Assembly (NCBI GenBank): GCA_023213215.1
Contig: CP096136.1
Coordinates: 2,294,001-2,358,000, forward strand
DNA: 64,000 nt
Source: Flavobacterium sp. JAD_PAG50586_2
Lineage (GTDB): Bacteria > Bacteroidota > Bacteroidia > Flavobacteriales > Flavobacteriaceae
Direction: 5' to 3'
Positions 15,047-24,515 of this stretch are shown here, in pieces. Position numbers and translations under genes: made by a program. How positions within the stretch are numbered: position 1 is the first letter of the stretch; the number at the start of each line of letters is the position of its first letter. The notes beneath the pieces were generated by a model. The model was given only the letters and a program-made list of their open reading frames with translations, was not told where the DNA came from and searched no databases.

Positions 15047-17073
15047 TTAGATCAATCCGGCCCGTTTCAACAAAGCTTCAGGTTTTGGTTCCTGGCCACG
15101 GAAGCGTTTGTAGAGTTCCATTGGCAATTCGGTTCCTCCTTTTGACAACACATTTTCCTTGAATTTTGTAGCGACTTCAGGATTGAAAATCCCCTTTTCC
15201 TGAAAGTAAGCAAACGCATCTGCATCCAAAACTTCCGCCCATTTGTAGCTATAATATCCAGAAGAATAGCCGCCCTGGAAAATATGCGAAAACGAAACGC
15301 TCATGCAATTTTCTTCCACATCCGGATATAAAGTCGTGCCTTCAAAAGCTGTTTTTTCAAAAGACTTGACATCAGTAATCGTATTTGGATCATTGCTGTG
15401 GAAAGCCATATCCAAAATCCCAAAACTCAATTGTCTTAAGGTTGCCATACCTTCCAGAAAACTGGCGCTTTCCTTTATTTTATTGACAAATTCCTGTGGA
15501 ATGATTTCTCCTGTTTCGTAATGGTTGGCAAACAAAGCCAATGCTTCCGGCTCGTAACACCAGTTTTCCATAACCTGGCTTGGCAGTTCCACAAAATCCC
15601 AATAAACCGAAGTGCCCGACAAACTAGGATAAATTGTGTTGGCTAACATTCCGTGTAAGGCGTGACCAAATTCATGGAATAAAGTAGTGACCTCGTTAAA
15701 AGTTAGAAGTGAAGGTTTGCTTGCTGTTGGTGGCGTAAAATTGCAAACGATGGAAACATGAGGCCTTTCGTTAACGTCAGCTTTGATATATTGTGGTTTG
15801 AATGACGTCATCCAGGCACCATTTCTTTTTCCTTTTCTTGGGAAGAAGTCTGCATAAAAAATCGCAACCAATTTTCCTTCGAAGTCCAAAACTTCAAAAG
15901 TCTGAACATCTTGATGGTATTTATCAATATCGAAAACTTCCGTGAAACGGATTCCGAATAATTTTTCGGCTACAGTGAATGCGCCATTCAAAACATTTTC
16001 CAGCTTGAAATACGGTTTTAGCTGTTCGTCATCAAAGTCGAATAATTTCTGTTTCAGCTTTTCCGAATAGTAAGCGCCGTCCCATTTTTCGAGTTGATCA
16101 ATTCCGTCGAGTTCTTTTGCGAAAGCGGTTAATTGAGCGAATTCCTTTTCAGACGCTGGTTTGGCTTTGGATAATAAATCGTTTAGGAATGATTTTACTT
16201 TTTCGGGATTCTGCGCCATTCTTTCTTCGAGAACGAAATCGGAATGTGTTTTATATCCTAATAGATTAGCTCTTTCAAAACGCAGTTTGGCAATTTTCAG
16301 CGTAATTTGCTGATTGTCGTATTCGTTGTTTTGGAATGCTTTTTTCCGGCTGCTATCGCGATTTCCTTTCGTAATTCACGATTATCGGCATAAGTAACGA
16401 ACGGAATATAGCTTGGATAATCCAAAGTAAAAATCCAGCCTTCCAGGTTTTTTGATTTGGCTAAACCTGCTGCTGCTTCGATTGTTCCTTCCGGCAAACC
16501 TTTTAGGTCATCTGCATTTGTAATGTGTAACTGATAATTGTTGGTTTCTGCCAGTACATTTTCACCGTAAGTCAGTTTTAGCTTGGCCAATTCGGTATCT
16601 ATTTCCCGAAGGCGTTCTTTTTATCATCAGGAAGCAAAGCTCCGTTCCTTGAAAAGCTTTTGAATTTCTTGTCTAATAAAGTGGCCTGGTTCCGGAGAAA
16701 GATTCAATGATTCTTTTTGTTCGTAAACCGATTTTACACGCTTGAATAAATCCTCATTCAACGCAATGTCGTTACTGAACGCAGTCAGCAAAGGAGAAAC
16801 ATCCTGGGCAATTTTCTGCATTTCATCAGTAGTTTCTGCCGAGTTTAGATTGAAAAATATGGAAGATAATCTGTCCAAAGCTTCTCCTGAATAGTCCAAT
16901 GCCTCGATGGTGTTTTCAAATGTTGGTGCTTCAGGATTGTTTGTAATAGCATCTATTTCGGCTTTGGCTTTAGCGATGTTTTCCTCAAATGCTGATTGGT
17001 AATCTTCCAGTTTTATTTGTGAAAATGGAGCTGTATTGTGTTTTGTGTTGAATTTTTGTGTTAAGATTTTCAT
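15047..17073 (-). CDS. M3-family zinc peptidase (Dcp-like), three frameshifts
   Basis: An oligopeptidase of about 675 residues of the thimet/dipeptidyl carboxypeptidase family. The zinc motif is HEFGH in TLFHEFGHALHGML, with the third ligand region ENWCYEPEAL downstream. The start is MKILTQKFNTKHNTAPF. Three single-base slips split the frame: an extra G in GG at 16688-16689, a five-T run at 16618-16622 that should be six, and a six-T run at 16340-16345 that should be seven. With these corrected the frame is continuous from 17073 to 15047 and includes LLDKKFKSFSRNGALLPDD and NNEYDNQQITLKIAKLRFER. The defects match the window-wide homopolymer pattern, so I treat the gene as intact. Confidence 0.85.
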
Positions 17074-17146
17074 TGCTCGCAAAGGCGCAAAGGCGCGAAG
17101 TTTATAATTAGTAATGTACTTTAATATGGTGTTGAAGTTTGCAGGT

Positions 17147-17240
17147 AGCCTAGCCCCGATTGTAGTGGCATCCTTTTATACCTGTCAGGTTTTTAAAACC
17201 TGACAGGTATAAAGATATAGCGAAAAGCGGGATTAGCTCC
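17147..17240 (+). repeat. Dispersed hairpin repeat, copy 2
   Basis: Outer parts AGCCCCGATTGTAGTGGCAT and AGCGGGATTAGCTCC frame a near-perfect hairpin with 17-bp arms (17177-17193 and 17195-17211, arm TATACCTGTCAGGTTTT). Its right end overlaps the last codons and stop of purE (17233-17235). Closely related to the copy at 42018. Confidence 0.85.
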
Positions 17241-17727
17241 TAGAATTCTTCATTTCATCTGAAGACTTGTTTACCGCGTCTTTCAGGCTTTCTTTGTAAA
17301 CAATAATTTTGTCGAGTACTATTTTGTCGTGGCATCCGATAATCTGGGCTGCGAGGATTCCGGCATTTTTGGCTCCGTTCAGCGCAACAGTGGCCACAGG
17401 AACACCGCCGGGCATCTGCAAAATGGACAAAACCGAATCCCAGCCATCAATAGAATTGCTTGATTTTACCGGCACTCCAATTACCGGCAAAGGCGACATT
17501 GAGGCGACCATTCCTGGTAAATGCGCCGCGCCACCTGCTCCTGCGATGATTACAGAAATACCGCGTGTGTGTGCTTTTTTACTAAAATCAAATAATTTCT
17601 CCGGAGTCCTGTGTGCCGAGACGATGTCGACTTCCGTTTGAATGTCAAAACTTTTCAGGATGTCGATAGCTTCCTGCATAACCGGCAGATCGCTTTTGCT
17701 TCCCATTATTATTGCTACTTTGCTCAT
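17233..17727 (-). CDS. purE: N5-carboxyaminoimidazole ribonucleotide mutase
   Basis: A 164-residue class I PurE. It converts N5-CAIR, made by PurK, to CAIR in purine synthesis. Signature segments are KVAIIMGSKSDLPVMQEAID, VDIVSAHRTPEKLFDF, IIAGAGGAAHLPGMVAS and GVPVKSSNSIDGWDSVLSIL. The last residues (NSRS) and stop are read from the edge of the hairpin repeat at 17147-17240, so the native C-terminus was probably altered by repeat insertion. It forms one unit with purK, interrupted by two unrelated genes. Confidence 0.97.
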   Translation of the reverse strand: MSKVAIIMGSKSDLPVMQEAIDILKSFDIQTEVDIVSAHRTPEKLFDFSKKAHTRGISVIIAGAGGAAHLPGMVASMSPLPVIGVPVKSSNSIDGWDSVLSILQMPGGVPVATVALNGAKNAGILAAQIIGCHDKIVLDKIIVYKESLKDAVNKSSDEMKNSRS

Positions 17728-17752
17728 TTTTGCTGATTTATGGTAAACAAAT

Positions 17753-18535
17753 TTACTTGTTCTTTATTTTCTTTTTGATTATTTTTTCAATTTGCTTTAG
17801 ATCATCGCCCTTTGGATTAAAAATCTCGCTGACAAACAAAACTTTCCCTTCTTCGTCCATTAAGATACTCGTAGGAAAAAAATCTATGCCTAACTTATTT
17901 TCTGTTTTTTTCTCGTTTGTGACTACAGTCAGATCAAGCTTTATCTTTTTCAGAAAGCGATTTACAATTTCACTATCGTCATGGGTAATGGCATAAAACT
18001 GTACATTCTGATCTTTGTATTTTTCGTTAAGTGTATTTAAGTCGGGCATTTCCTTGATGCAGGGCGCACACTTGGTAAACCAAAAATTAAGTAGTACAAT
18101 ACTGCCTTTAAAGTCTGCATCAGAATAATTCCTGCCATTAATATCAGTAAAATTCAAATCCGAAAGCTTGCTCCCTAATAATTTTCTACGGTTGCTTTTC
18201 GCATCTTTCTGATACTGCTGGAACTTATCATTGGTCATTTTTATTTCATCCTCCGTTCGTTTTCGAAGCATGACGGTAATTTTTTGTGTAATGGAATCCA
18301 GGAAATACTCTTGGGTATATTTGTCGTAATCATTTACTTTTTTTAGTGAATCGAGAAAGATTTGGTTGTAAGTTTTGCCATTTTCGAGAACATAGGCATG
18401 AGGCGTTTTTGGGTTTTTGTCAATCATATTGAAATAATCCCATTTGTCAAGATGTTTGCCTAATATAGCTTTATCAACTTTATTTTGTGAGTAGGTAATA
18501 GAAAACAGTAAACAAAATAAAAGTGTTTTCATCAT
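17753..18535 (-). CDS. TlpA/ResA-like thiol-disulfide protein
   Basis: A 260-residue exported protein with a short signal peptide (MMKTLLFCLLFSITYSQ). The C-terminal 130 residues form a thioredoxin-like AhpC/TSA-Redoxin domain: LSDLNFTDINGRNYSDADFK, the catalytic NFWFTKCAPC (CxxC), and the cis-proline segment GIDFFPTSILMDEEGKV. The N-terminal part of about 110 residues is charged and of no recognised family. It probably reduces or isomerises periplasmic disulfides. Its start overlaps the stop of the upstream lipoprotein gene by 4 bp, and purE follows 25 bp downstream. Confidence 0.85.
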   Translation of the reverse strand: MMKTLLFCLLFSITYSQNKVDKAILGKHLDKWDYFNMIDKNPKTPHAYVLENGKTYNQIFLDSLKKVNDYDKYTQEYFLDSITQKITVMLRKRTEDEIKMTNDKFQQYQKDAKSNRRKLLGSKLSDLNFTDINGRNYSDADFKGSIVLLNFWFTKCAPCIKEMPDLNTLNEKYKDQNVQFYAITHDDSEIVNRFLKKIKLDLTVVTNEKKTENKLGIDFFPTSILMDEEGKVLFVSEIFNPKGDDLKQIEKIIKKKIKNK

Positions 18536-18975
18536 TGCTGTTGATTTTGTGATTCGTTTGCCGGAGTACTTATTTTCTTTCTGACTGCTATTCCGTGAAA
18601 GGTTATTGCGGAATAACTATGGTCATATTCAGTTGTGAAAAGAAGTCCACTTTCCCTATTGGTGCGGTCTCTCTTAAGGTTAATGATAGCGTCACAGCAG
18701 TTGGTTTTTGCCAATGCCTTAATTTTTTCGAGGACTTCCTTATCATTTGAGAAAGATTCGCCCTGTACTTCTATAAGCCCGACTTTATCGTATTCGAAAT
18801 TCACTTTTTCGCCATCAAATACCAGTTCGATATTTTGAGGTGGTGTTTCACAGTTTATGGTTTTGGCAGTTGCGTCTAATAGCGTAAAATTCTGGACAAC
18901 AGAATGACCATATCCACAGGACTGAATTACTAATGCAACAACCGATACTGTTATTAAAATAGCTGTTTTTTTCAT
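18532..18975 (-). CDS. Small lipoprotein of unknown function
   Basis: A 147-residue protein with a lipoprotein signal (MKKTAILITVSVVALVIQSC, acylated Cys at 20). The mature domain contains DKVGLIEVQGESFSNDKEVL and LAKTNCCDAIINLKRDRTN, reminiscent of small YbjQ/heavy-metal-binding-like periplasmic folds, but this is not certain. It starts 5 bp after purK ends and overlaps the thioredoxin-like gene by 4 bp, so translation is probably coupled. It is anchored to the inner or outer membrane. Confidence 0.65.
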   Translation of the reverse strand: MKKTAILITVSVVALVIQSCGYGHSVVQNFTLLDATAKTINCETPPQNIELVFDGEKVNFEYDKVGLIEVQGESFSNDKEVLEKIKALAKTNCCDAIINLKRDRTNRESGLLFTTEYDHSYSAITFHGIAVRKKISTPANESQNQQQ

Positions 18976-18980
18976 TATAA

Positions 18981-20132
18981 TTATGCAATAACCCTAATCG
19001 TATTCTTAACTTCTTCTGCAATCCTTCGGGCTTCGTTCATGTCTTCATTTACGATGGTTACATGCCCCATTTTTCGGAACGGACGGGTTTCGCGCTTGCC
19101 GTAAATATGTGGTGTCACACCACTGATTGCCATTATTTTTTCAATGTTTTCATAAATCACGTTTCCGGTATATCCTTCTTCGCCGACCAAATTTACCATA
19201 ATTCCGGCAACTATACTTCCTGTATTTCCTAACGGCAAATCAAGAATAGCACGCAGGTGATTTTCAAATTGTGAGGTGTAACTCGCTTCAATACTGTAAT
19301 GACCTGAATTGTGTGGTCTTGGCGCCACTTCGTTAACCAAAATGCCTTCGTCATGCGTTTGGAACATTTCCACAGCCAGTAAACCAACGTGATTGTAGGC
19401 TTTTGAAACCTGTAATGCAATCTTATTTGCTTTCTTGGCGATGTTGAAATCAATTCGTGCCGGGCAGATTACGTATTCTACCTGATTGGCTTCGGGGTGG
19501 AATTCCATTTCGACTACAGGGTAAGCTTTCACTTCACCAGAAACAGAACGGGCAACAATAACGGCCAGCTCATTTTTGAACGGAACTATTTGCTCAGCGA
19601 TGCATTCTACATTGGGTAAAGTTTCTATATCGGTAATAGAACGCACTATTTTTACGCCGTTTCCGTCATAACCAAATTGGGCGCATTTCCATACAAAAGG
19701 CATTTCAATTAAACCGTTCTCAATTTCAGAACGCAGTTTGTTTAAGTTGCTGAATCGTTTGAAAGCAGCAGTCGGAATCTGATTCTCGACATAAAAATCT
19801 TTTTGGATGCCTTTGTTTTGTATCAGTCGTAAAGTTTTTGGCGACGGATATACTTTTAATCCTTCTGCTTCCAATTTTTCTAAAGCGTCGAGGTTGATGT
19901 TTTCGATTTCGATGGTCAGCAGGTCGACTTTTTTGCCAAATTCATAAACTGTATCGAAATCCATCAGGTCGCCAATAAAGAAATGAGTGGCGCCAAACTG
20001 GCACGGGGCGTCCATACTTGGATCGAAAACATAGGTTTGGATGTCGAATTTCCGGGTTTCGGCCAATAGCATTTTGCCTAATTGCCCACCACCGAGAATT
20101 CCCAGCTTAAAATCGGAAGAAAAGTAGTTCAT
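18981..20132 (-). CDS. purK: N5-carboxyaminoimidazole ribonucleotide synthase
   Basis: A 383-residue ATP-grasp enzyme. It uses ATP and bicarbonate to carboxylate AIR to N5-CAIR. Evidence is the N-terminal KLGILGGGQLGKMLLAETRK, VDLLTIEIENINLDALEKLE, the ATP-grasp segment FVWKCAQFGYDGNGVKIV and the C-terminal EVAPRPHNSGHYSIEASYTS. It is the first gene of a four-gene unit ending in purE. Confidence 0.97.
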   Translation of the reverse strand: MNYFSSDFKLGILGGGQLGKMLLAETRKFDIQTYVFDPSMDAPCQFGATHFFIGDLMDFDTVYEFGKKVDLLTIEIENINLDALEKLEAEGLKVYPSPKTLRLIQNKGIQKDFYVENQIPTAAFKRFSNLNKLRSEIENGLIEMPFVWKCAQFGYDGNGVKIVRSITDIETLPNVECIAEQIVPFKNELAVIVARSVSGEVKAYPVVEMEFHPEANQVEYVICPARIDFNIAKKANKIALQVSKAYNHVGLLAVEMFQTHDEGILVNEVAPRPHNSGHYSIEASYTSQFENHLRAILDLPLGNTGSIVAGIMVNLVGEEGYTGNVIYENIEKIMAISGVTPHIYGKRETRPFRKMGHVTIVNEDMNEARRIAEEVKNTIRVIA

Positions 20133-20195
20133 TCGTTGTAATTTAGTTGTAGTTGTTGTGGCACAAAGATACTATTTCAAATTCAAAACCACGTG

Positions 20196-20725
20196 CTATA
20201 TTTTTCTTAAAACTTCTCTTGCCGCAGCTTTATATCCAGCCGACTGCTGCGCAAAATCCTTATTGATGATATTCTGTAGTTCTTCCTTTATCCACTCTTT
20301 TTTTGTGCATAATGACCCAAAGCATACATGGCAAAAGCTTTTGGTGCTACTTTGTAATCACCAATTAATCGGTCCAAACTGGTTTCTATGAATTTCTCCT
20401 GTTGGCTTTCCGTTAAGGAAATTTTTTTGGAATTAGTCAGAAAAAGGATCGTTCGTGAAACGCCTCTAATTGCGGATTCATGTTTGTATTTTGAGGCAAC
20501 GTCAGCAATCTGATCTATAAAAGGAAGTAACATTTCGGTATGTGTTTCGGCAAGCATTTCGATAATCCAAACACCTTTGTATTGGTTTTTGTTTTCTAAA
20601 TCGGTAGCAAATGTGATCAAATCTTTCATATACGACGGATTTTCAACCACAAAATCACGAATGCCATTGCGGCAAATTGTACTCGCGTTGCTTTTGGCTA
20701 ATCGGTTAAAAAAAGTCGTATCCAT
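20196..20725 (-). CDS. Helical (HEAT-like) protein, frameshifted near its end
   Basis: About 176 residues once a slip is repaired. The run of seven T at 20298-20304 should be eight, after which the frame continues KKEWIKEELQNIINKDFAQQ, then SAGYKAAAREVLRKI to a stop at 20196. Amphipathic helix pairs such as VWIIEMLAETHTEMLLPFID and RGVSRTILFLTNSKKISLTE suggest HEAT-like repeats. There is no signal peptide. It lies 63 bp upstream of purK on the same strand and divergent from hpt. The function is unknown; related flavobacterial proteins are usually hypothetical. Confidence 0.6.
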
Positions 20726-20789
20726 TCTGTAAAAATAGCATTTTTGGAAAAAAGTCTTAATACTTAGTACTTAATACTCAATACTTCTT

Positions 20790-20797
20790 TAAATTTG
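20790..20797 (+). promoter_or_regulatory. Probable -7 element for hpt
   Basis: TAAATTTG, a match to TAnnTTTG, lies 24 bp before the hpt ATG. Just upstream (20757-20787) are four short near-repeats of the type AATACTTA, and no clear TTG at -33. Confidence 0.4.
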
Positions 20798-20821
20798 CAC
20801 CTTATTTTAAAACCAAAACCC

Positions 20822-21352
20822 ATGATACACCTTCACGACAAAACCTTTGAGCCTTTCATTTCTTCTGATGAAATTGATTTTGCAATCAAGAATATGGCGA
20901 AACAGATGGACGATGATTTTTTTGATGAAGTGCCTGTATTTATTGGTATTTTGAATGGGTCATTCATGGTAATGTCCGATTTGATGAAACAATACCGCGG
21001 TATGTGCGAAGTGAGTTTCGTGAAAATGGCATCGTATGAAGGAATGGAAACTACCAATGAGGTAAAACAACTGATTGGCCTGAACCAGGATTTGGAAGGA
21101 AGAACCGTAGTGGTTGTAGAGGATATTGTAGATACCGGAAATACCGTTGAGGAGTTAAAGGCAATTTTCAAACAGAAAAATGTGAAGCATTTAAAGATTG
21201 CCACCTTATTTTTCAAGCCGGAAGCTTATAAAAAAGATATTAAAATAGATTACGTGGGTATAAGGATTCCGAATAAATTTATTGTTGGTTATGGTTTAGA
21301 CTACGATGGATTGGGAAGGAATTTACCAGATGTTTATCAGCTTGCTCAATAA
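20822..21352 (+). CDS. hpt: Hypoxanthine phosphoribosyltransferase
   Basis: A 176-residue purine-salvage enzyme that joins hypoxanthine or guanine to PRPP. The PRPP-binding motif is VVVVEDIVDTGNTVEELK, preceded by the flexible-loop region FVKMASYEGMETTNEV and followed by DYVGIRIPNKFIVGYGLDYD. The ATG at 20822 (MIHLHDKTFEPF) is preferred to an in-frame ATG nine codons upstream because it fits the family length and the upstream -7 element. It is followed by adk 35 bp downstream. Confidence 0.95.
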   Translation: MIHLHDKTFEPFISSDEIDFAIKNMAKQMDDDFFDEVPVFIGILNGSFMVMSDLMKQYRGMCEVSFVKMASYEGMETTNEVKQLIGLNQDLEGRTVVVVEDIVDTGNTVEELKAIFKQKNVKHLKIATLFFKPEAYKKDIKIDYVGIRIPNKFIVGYGLDYDGLGRNLPDVYQLAQ

Positions 21353-21387
21353 TTCAAAATTTATAATTCAAAATTTAAAATAATAAA

Positions 21388-21960
21388 ATGATTAACATCG
21401 TTCTTTTCGGAAAACCAGGTGCAGGAAAAGGCACTCAAGCTGAATTTTTAAAAGAAAAATACAATCTGACACATCTTTCAACAGGAGATATCTTTAGGTA
21501 TAATATTAAAAATGATACCGATTTAGGAAAACTTGCCAAAACCTATATGGATAAAGGAGATTTAGTTCCGGATGAAGTTACGATTAAAATGCTGGAGAGC
21601 GAAGTCGATAAAAATCAACACTCTGCGGGGTTTTTGTTTGACGGTTTCCCAAGGACCATTGCACAAGCGGAAGCACTCGATACCTTTTTAAAATCCAAAG
21701 GCCAAAACATTACTGCTACCATTGCTTTAGAAGCAGATGATAATGTTCTGGTAGCGCGTTTGCTTGAAAGAGGAAAAACCTCAGGAAGACCAGACGATCA
21801 GGATGAAGAAAAAATCAGGAACCGTTACGACGAATACAACGAAAAAACCGCGCCTTTGATGGATTATTATAAAACGCAGGGCAAGTTTCACTCCGTTGAC
21901 GGAATTGGGACAATTGCAGAAGTAACAGAACGACTGACTAACGTTTTCAATAAATTATAA
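21388..21960 (+). CDS. adk: Adenylate kinase
   Basis: A 190-residue kinase that interconverts ATP + AMP and 2 ADP. The P-loop is FGKPGAGKGTQAEFL, AMP-binding LTHLSTGDIFRYNI, and the signature FLFDGFPRTIAQAEAL. The lid is the short, zinc-free form (ERGKTSGRPDDQDEEKIRNR), common in Bacteroidota. It lies downstream of hpt and upstream of a CNNM-type gene and obg, all on the plus strand. Confidence 0.97.
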   Translation: MINIVLFGKPGAGKGTQAEFLKEKYNLTHLSTGDIFRYNIKNDTDLGKLAKTYMDKGDLVPDEVTIKMLESEVDKNQHSAGFLFDGFPRTIAQAEALDTFLKSKGQNITATIALEADDNVLVARLLERGKTSGRPDDQDEEKIRNRYDEYNEKTAPLMDYYKTQGKFHSVDGIGTIAEVTERLTNVFNKL

Positions 21961-22026
21961 AAAAGTTTAAAAGGTTATGGGTTTAAAAGGTTAAACGCAT
22001 AAACACATAAACGTATAAACTTAAAA

Positions 22027-23299
22027 ATGGAAATACTCATAATACTTTTTTAATCCTGCTCAACGGAGTCTTTTCGATGTCGGAAATCGCTTTGATCTCG
22101 GCACGTAAGAACCGTCTGGAAACCGCGGCTAAAAAGGGAATACCAATGCAAAGGTGGCTTTAGAATTAGCCAATTCACCCAACAAATTCCTTTCGACAGT
22201 ACAAATCGGAATTACATTAATTGGGATTTTAACCGGTATTTATTCGGGAGACAAAATAACTACCGATGTCCGGCTTTTTGTGGAAGGTTTTGCAACACTA
22301 AAGCCTTACGCAGATAGTATCGCTGTTGGAATTGTTGTTGTTGTACTTACATTCTTTTCTTTGGTTTTGGGCGAATTATTACCCAAAAGAATCGGATTAA
22401 ATCATCCGGAAGGAATCGCAAAAGCAGTAGCTGTTCCAATGAAAGTAATTTCGGTCGTTACGGCGCCATTCATTTGGTTATTGACTATTTCTACAGAAGG
22501 AATTCTGAAATTGCTCAAAATCAGGCCAACTGCTGACGGTAAAGTTACCGAAGAAGAGATCAAGGCAATTATCAAGGAAGGTACAGAAGGTGGAGAAGTT
22601 CAGGAAATTGAACAAGATATTGTGGAACGTGTTTTCCATATTGGCGATAGAAAGATCAATTCGTTGATGACCCACAGGCAATCCATCGTTTACCTTTCAT
22701 TAGAAGATACAATCGATGAGTTAAAGGCTAAAGTCCTGGAAGAATTGCATTCGGTTTATCCGGTCTGCAAAGACAATATGGATGATGTCGAAGGAATCGT
22801 TTTGCTAAAGGATTTATTTACCAGTTTCGAAAAAGGGAAGTTCGATTTAAAGTCGATAACCAAAGATCCGGTGTATATGATTGAACATACATCAGCCTAT
22901 AAAGCCTTGGAGATCTTCAAGAAATCGAAAGTGCACTATGCTTTTGTTACAGATGAGTATGGTGTTTTCCAGGGTATAATAACATTGAATGACATTCTGG
23001 AAGCCTTAGTAGGCGATGCATCCGATTTTGATGAAGACGAATACCAACTAGTTGCCCGCGAGGACGGAACCTGGCTTGTAGACGGATTGTATTCGCTGCA
23101 TGATTTCCTGACTTATTTCGATATGGATGATCTGACTAATGATTATGAGGTTACGACAGTCAGTGGTTTGATTATGACGGAATTGGGTAAAATTCCAACT
23201 ACGGGAGAAAAATTAATTTGGAACAAATTAGAGTTTGAAGTCATCGACATGGATGGCGTAAAGATTGATAAAGTGCTTGTAAAGGCATTTAAAGAATAG
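22027..23299 (+). CDS. CNNM/TlyC-type hemolysin-family membrane protein, two frameshifts
   Basis: About 424 residues after repair of two slips: a six-T run at 22046-22051 that should be seven, and AA at 22139-22140 that should be AAA. The restored start is MEILIILFLILLNGVFSMSE, then IALISARKNRLETAAKKGNT. Next come a DUF21/CNNM membrane domain of four or so helices, two CBS domains (residues about 200-330: NSLMTHRQSIVYLSLED and LEIFKKSKVHYAFVTDEYGV), and a C-terminal CorC_HlyC domain (DGTWLVDGLYSLHDFLTYFD). Family members are linked to Mg2+/Co2+ efflux. The 'hemolysin' name is historical. Confidence 0.85.
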
Positions 23300-23304
23300 T
23301 ATTC

Positions 23305-23421
23305 AGTGTTCAGTATATAGTAATCAGTTAAGTCGATTACAAATACCGATCATTGAAAATAATAATAGTTTGAATTTTAGTGTGTTTTTAACTCACCACT
23401 AATAACTGATGACTGAACACT
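23305..23421. repeat. Nested inverted repeats upstream of obg
   Basis: AGTGTTCAGT (23305-23314) is the exact reverse complement of ACTGAACACT (23412-23421), and ATCAGTTA (23323-23330) matches TAACTGAT (23403-23410). The pair encloses about 72 bp of AT-rich sequence, 7 bp from the obg ATG. Confidence 0.65.
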
Positions 23422-23428
23422 AAAGAAA

Positions 23429-24463
23429 ATGACTGAGGGCAATTTTGTAGACTACGTAAAAATATATGTTTCATCCGGAAAAGGAGGAAAAGGTTCTTCG
23501 CATCTACACAGAGAGAAATTTATTGAAAAAGGTGGTCCTGATGGTGGCGATGGTGGGCGTGGTGGACACGTTACCTTAAAAGGGAATAAGAGTTTGTGGA
23601 CCTTATTTCACTTAAAGTTTGCACGTCACGTAAAAGCCGGTCATGGCGGTGATGGAGGAAGCTCAAGGAGTACAGGCCACGATGGCGAAGACAAAACAAT
23701 AGAAGTTCCTTTAGGAACAGTTGTTCGCGATAAGGAAACCGATGAAATTTTGTTTGAAATTACAGAACATGGTGAGGAAAGAATATTGGTAAAAGGCGGA
23801 AAAGGCGGATTAGGAAACTGGAATTTCAGAAGTTCTACCAATCAGACGCCGCGTTATGCCCAACCTGGAATGCCACCGGAAGAAATGGATGTTGTGCTGG
23901 AATTAAAAGTCCTGGCCGATGTTGGTTTGGTAGGTTTCCCAAATGCCGGAAAATCGACTTTGCTTTCGGTACTAACGTCTGCTAAACCAAAAATTGCAGA
24001 TTATCCGTTTACTACATTAAAGCCTAATTTAGGAATTGTGGCTTATCGTGAATTCAAATCTTTTATCATGGCAGATATTCCCGGGATTATCGAAGGAGCA
24101 GCTGAAGGAAAAGGTTTAGGGCATTACTTTTTGAGGCATATCGAACGTAATTCAACGTTGTTGTTTTTGGTTCCTGCTGATGCAGATGATATCAAAAAGG
24201 AATATGAAATCCTGTTGGATGAATTACGTCGTTACAACCCTGAAATGCTCGACAAGGATAAATTGTTGGTAGTATCCAAATGCGATATGCTGGATGATGA
24301 GTTAAAAGCAGAACTAAACGCCCAACTTAAAAAGGAAATTAAAGGCATCCCATTTATGTTTATTTCGTCAGTGGCCCAACAGGGATTGACTGAACTCAAA
24401 GACAAACTTTGGGAAATGTTAAACATCAATGCCGAAGAACCTGAAAACAGTCACGGTTTATAA
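23429..24463 (+). CDS. obg: GTPase Obg
   Basis: A 344-residue GTPase that acts in 50S subunit maturation and the stringent response. The N-terminal glycine-rich Obg fold spans 1-160 ([34 protein letters not shown]). The G domain has G1 [12 protein letters not shown]2 [15 protein letters not shown]3 [16 protein letters not shown] and a G4-like SKCDM. The C-terminal OCT domain of some Obg proteins is absent, which is normal for this group. A terminator follows. Confidence 0.96.
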   Translation: MTEGNFVDYVKIYVSSGKGGKGSSHLHREKFIEKGGPDGGDGGRGGHVTLKGNKSLWTLFHLKFARHVKAGHGGDGGSSRSTGHDGEDKTIEVPLGTVVRDKETDEILFEITEHGEERILVKGGKGGLGNWNFRSSTNQTPRYAQPGMPPEEMDVVLELKVLADVGLVGFPNAGKSTLLSVLTSAKPKIADYPFTTLKPNLGIVAYREFKSFIMADIPGIIEGAAEGKGLGHYFLRHIERNSTLLFLVPADADDIKKEYEILLDELRRYNPEMLDKDKLLVVSKCDMLDDELKAELNAQLKKEIKGIPFMFISSVAQQGLTELKDKLWEMLNINAEEPENSHGL

Positions 24464-24470
24464 AAATAGA

Positions 24471-24496
24471 AATCCCGCTAAAAGGCGGGGTTTTTT
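24471..24496 (+). terminator. Terminator of obg
   Basis: AATCCCGC / GCGGGGTT arms around a short A-rich loop, then TTTTTT, 7 bp after the obg stop. Confidence 0.85.
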
Positions 24497-24515
24497 ATTT
24501 CAAAACGCAGTTTCT

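Noticed and set aside
15047..17082. Pseudogene call for the M3 peptidase
   Set aside because: All three breaks are single-base slips of the kind also seen in essential ribosomal genes, so sequencing error is the simpler reading.
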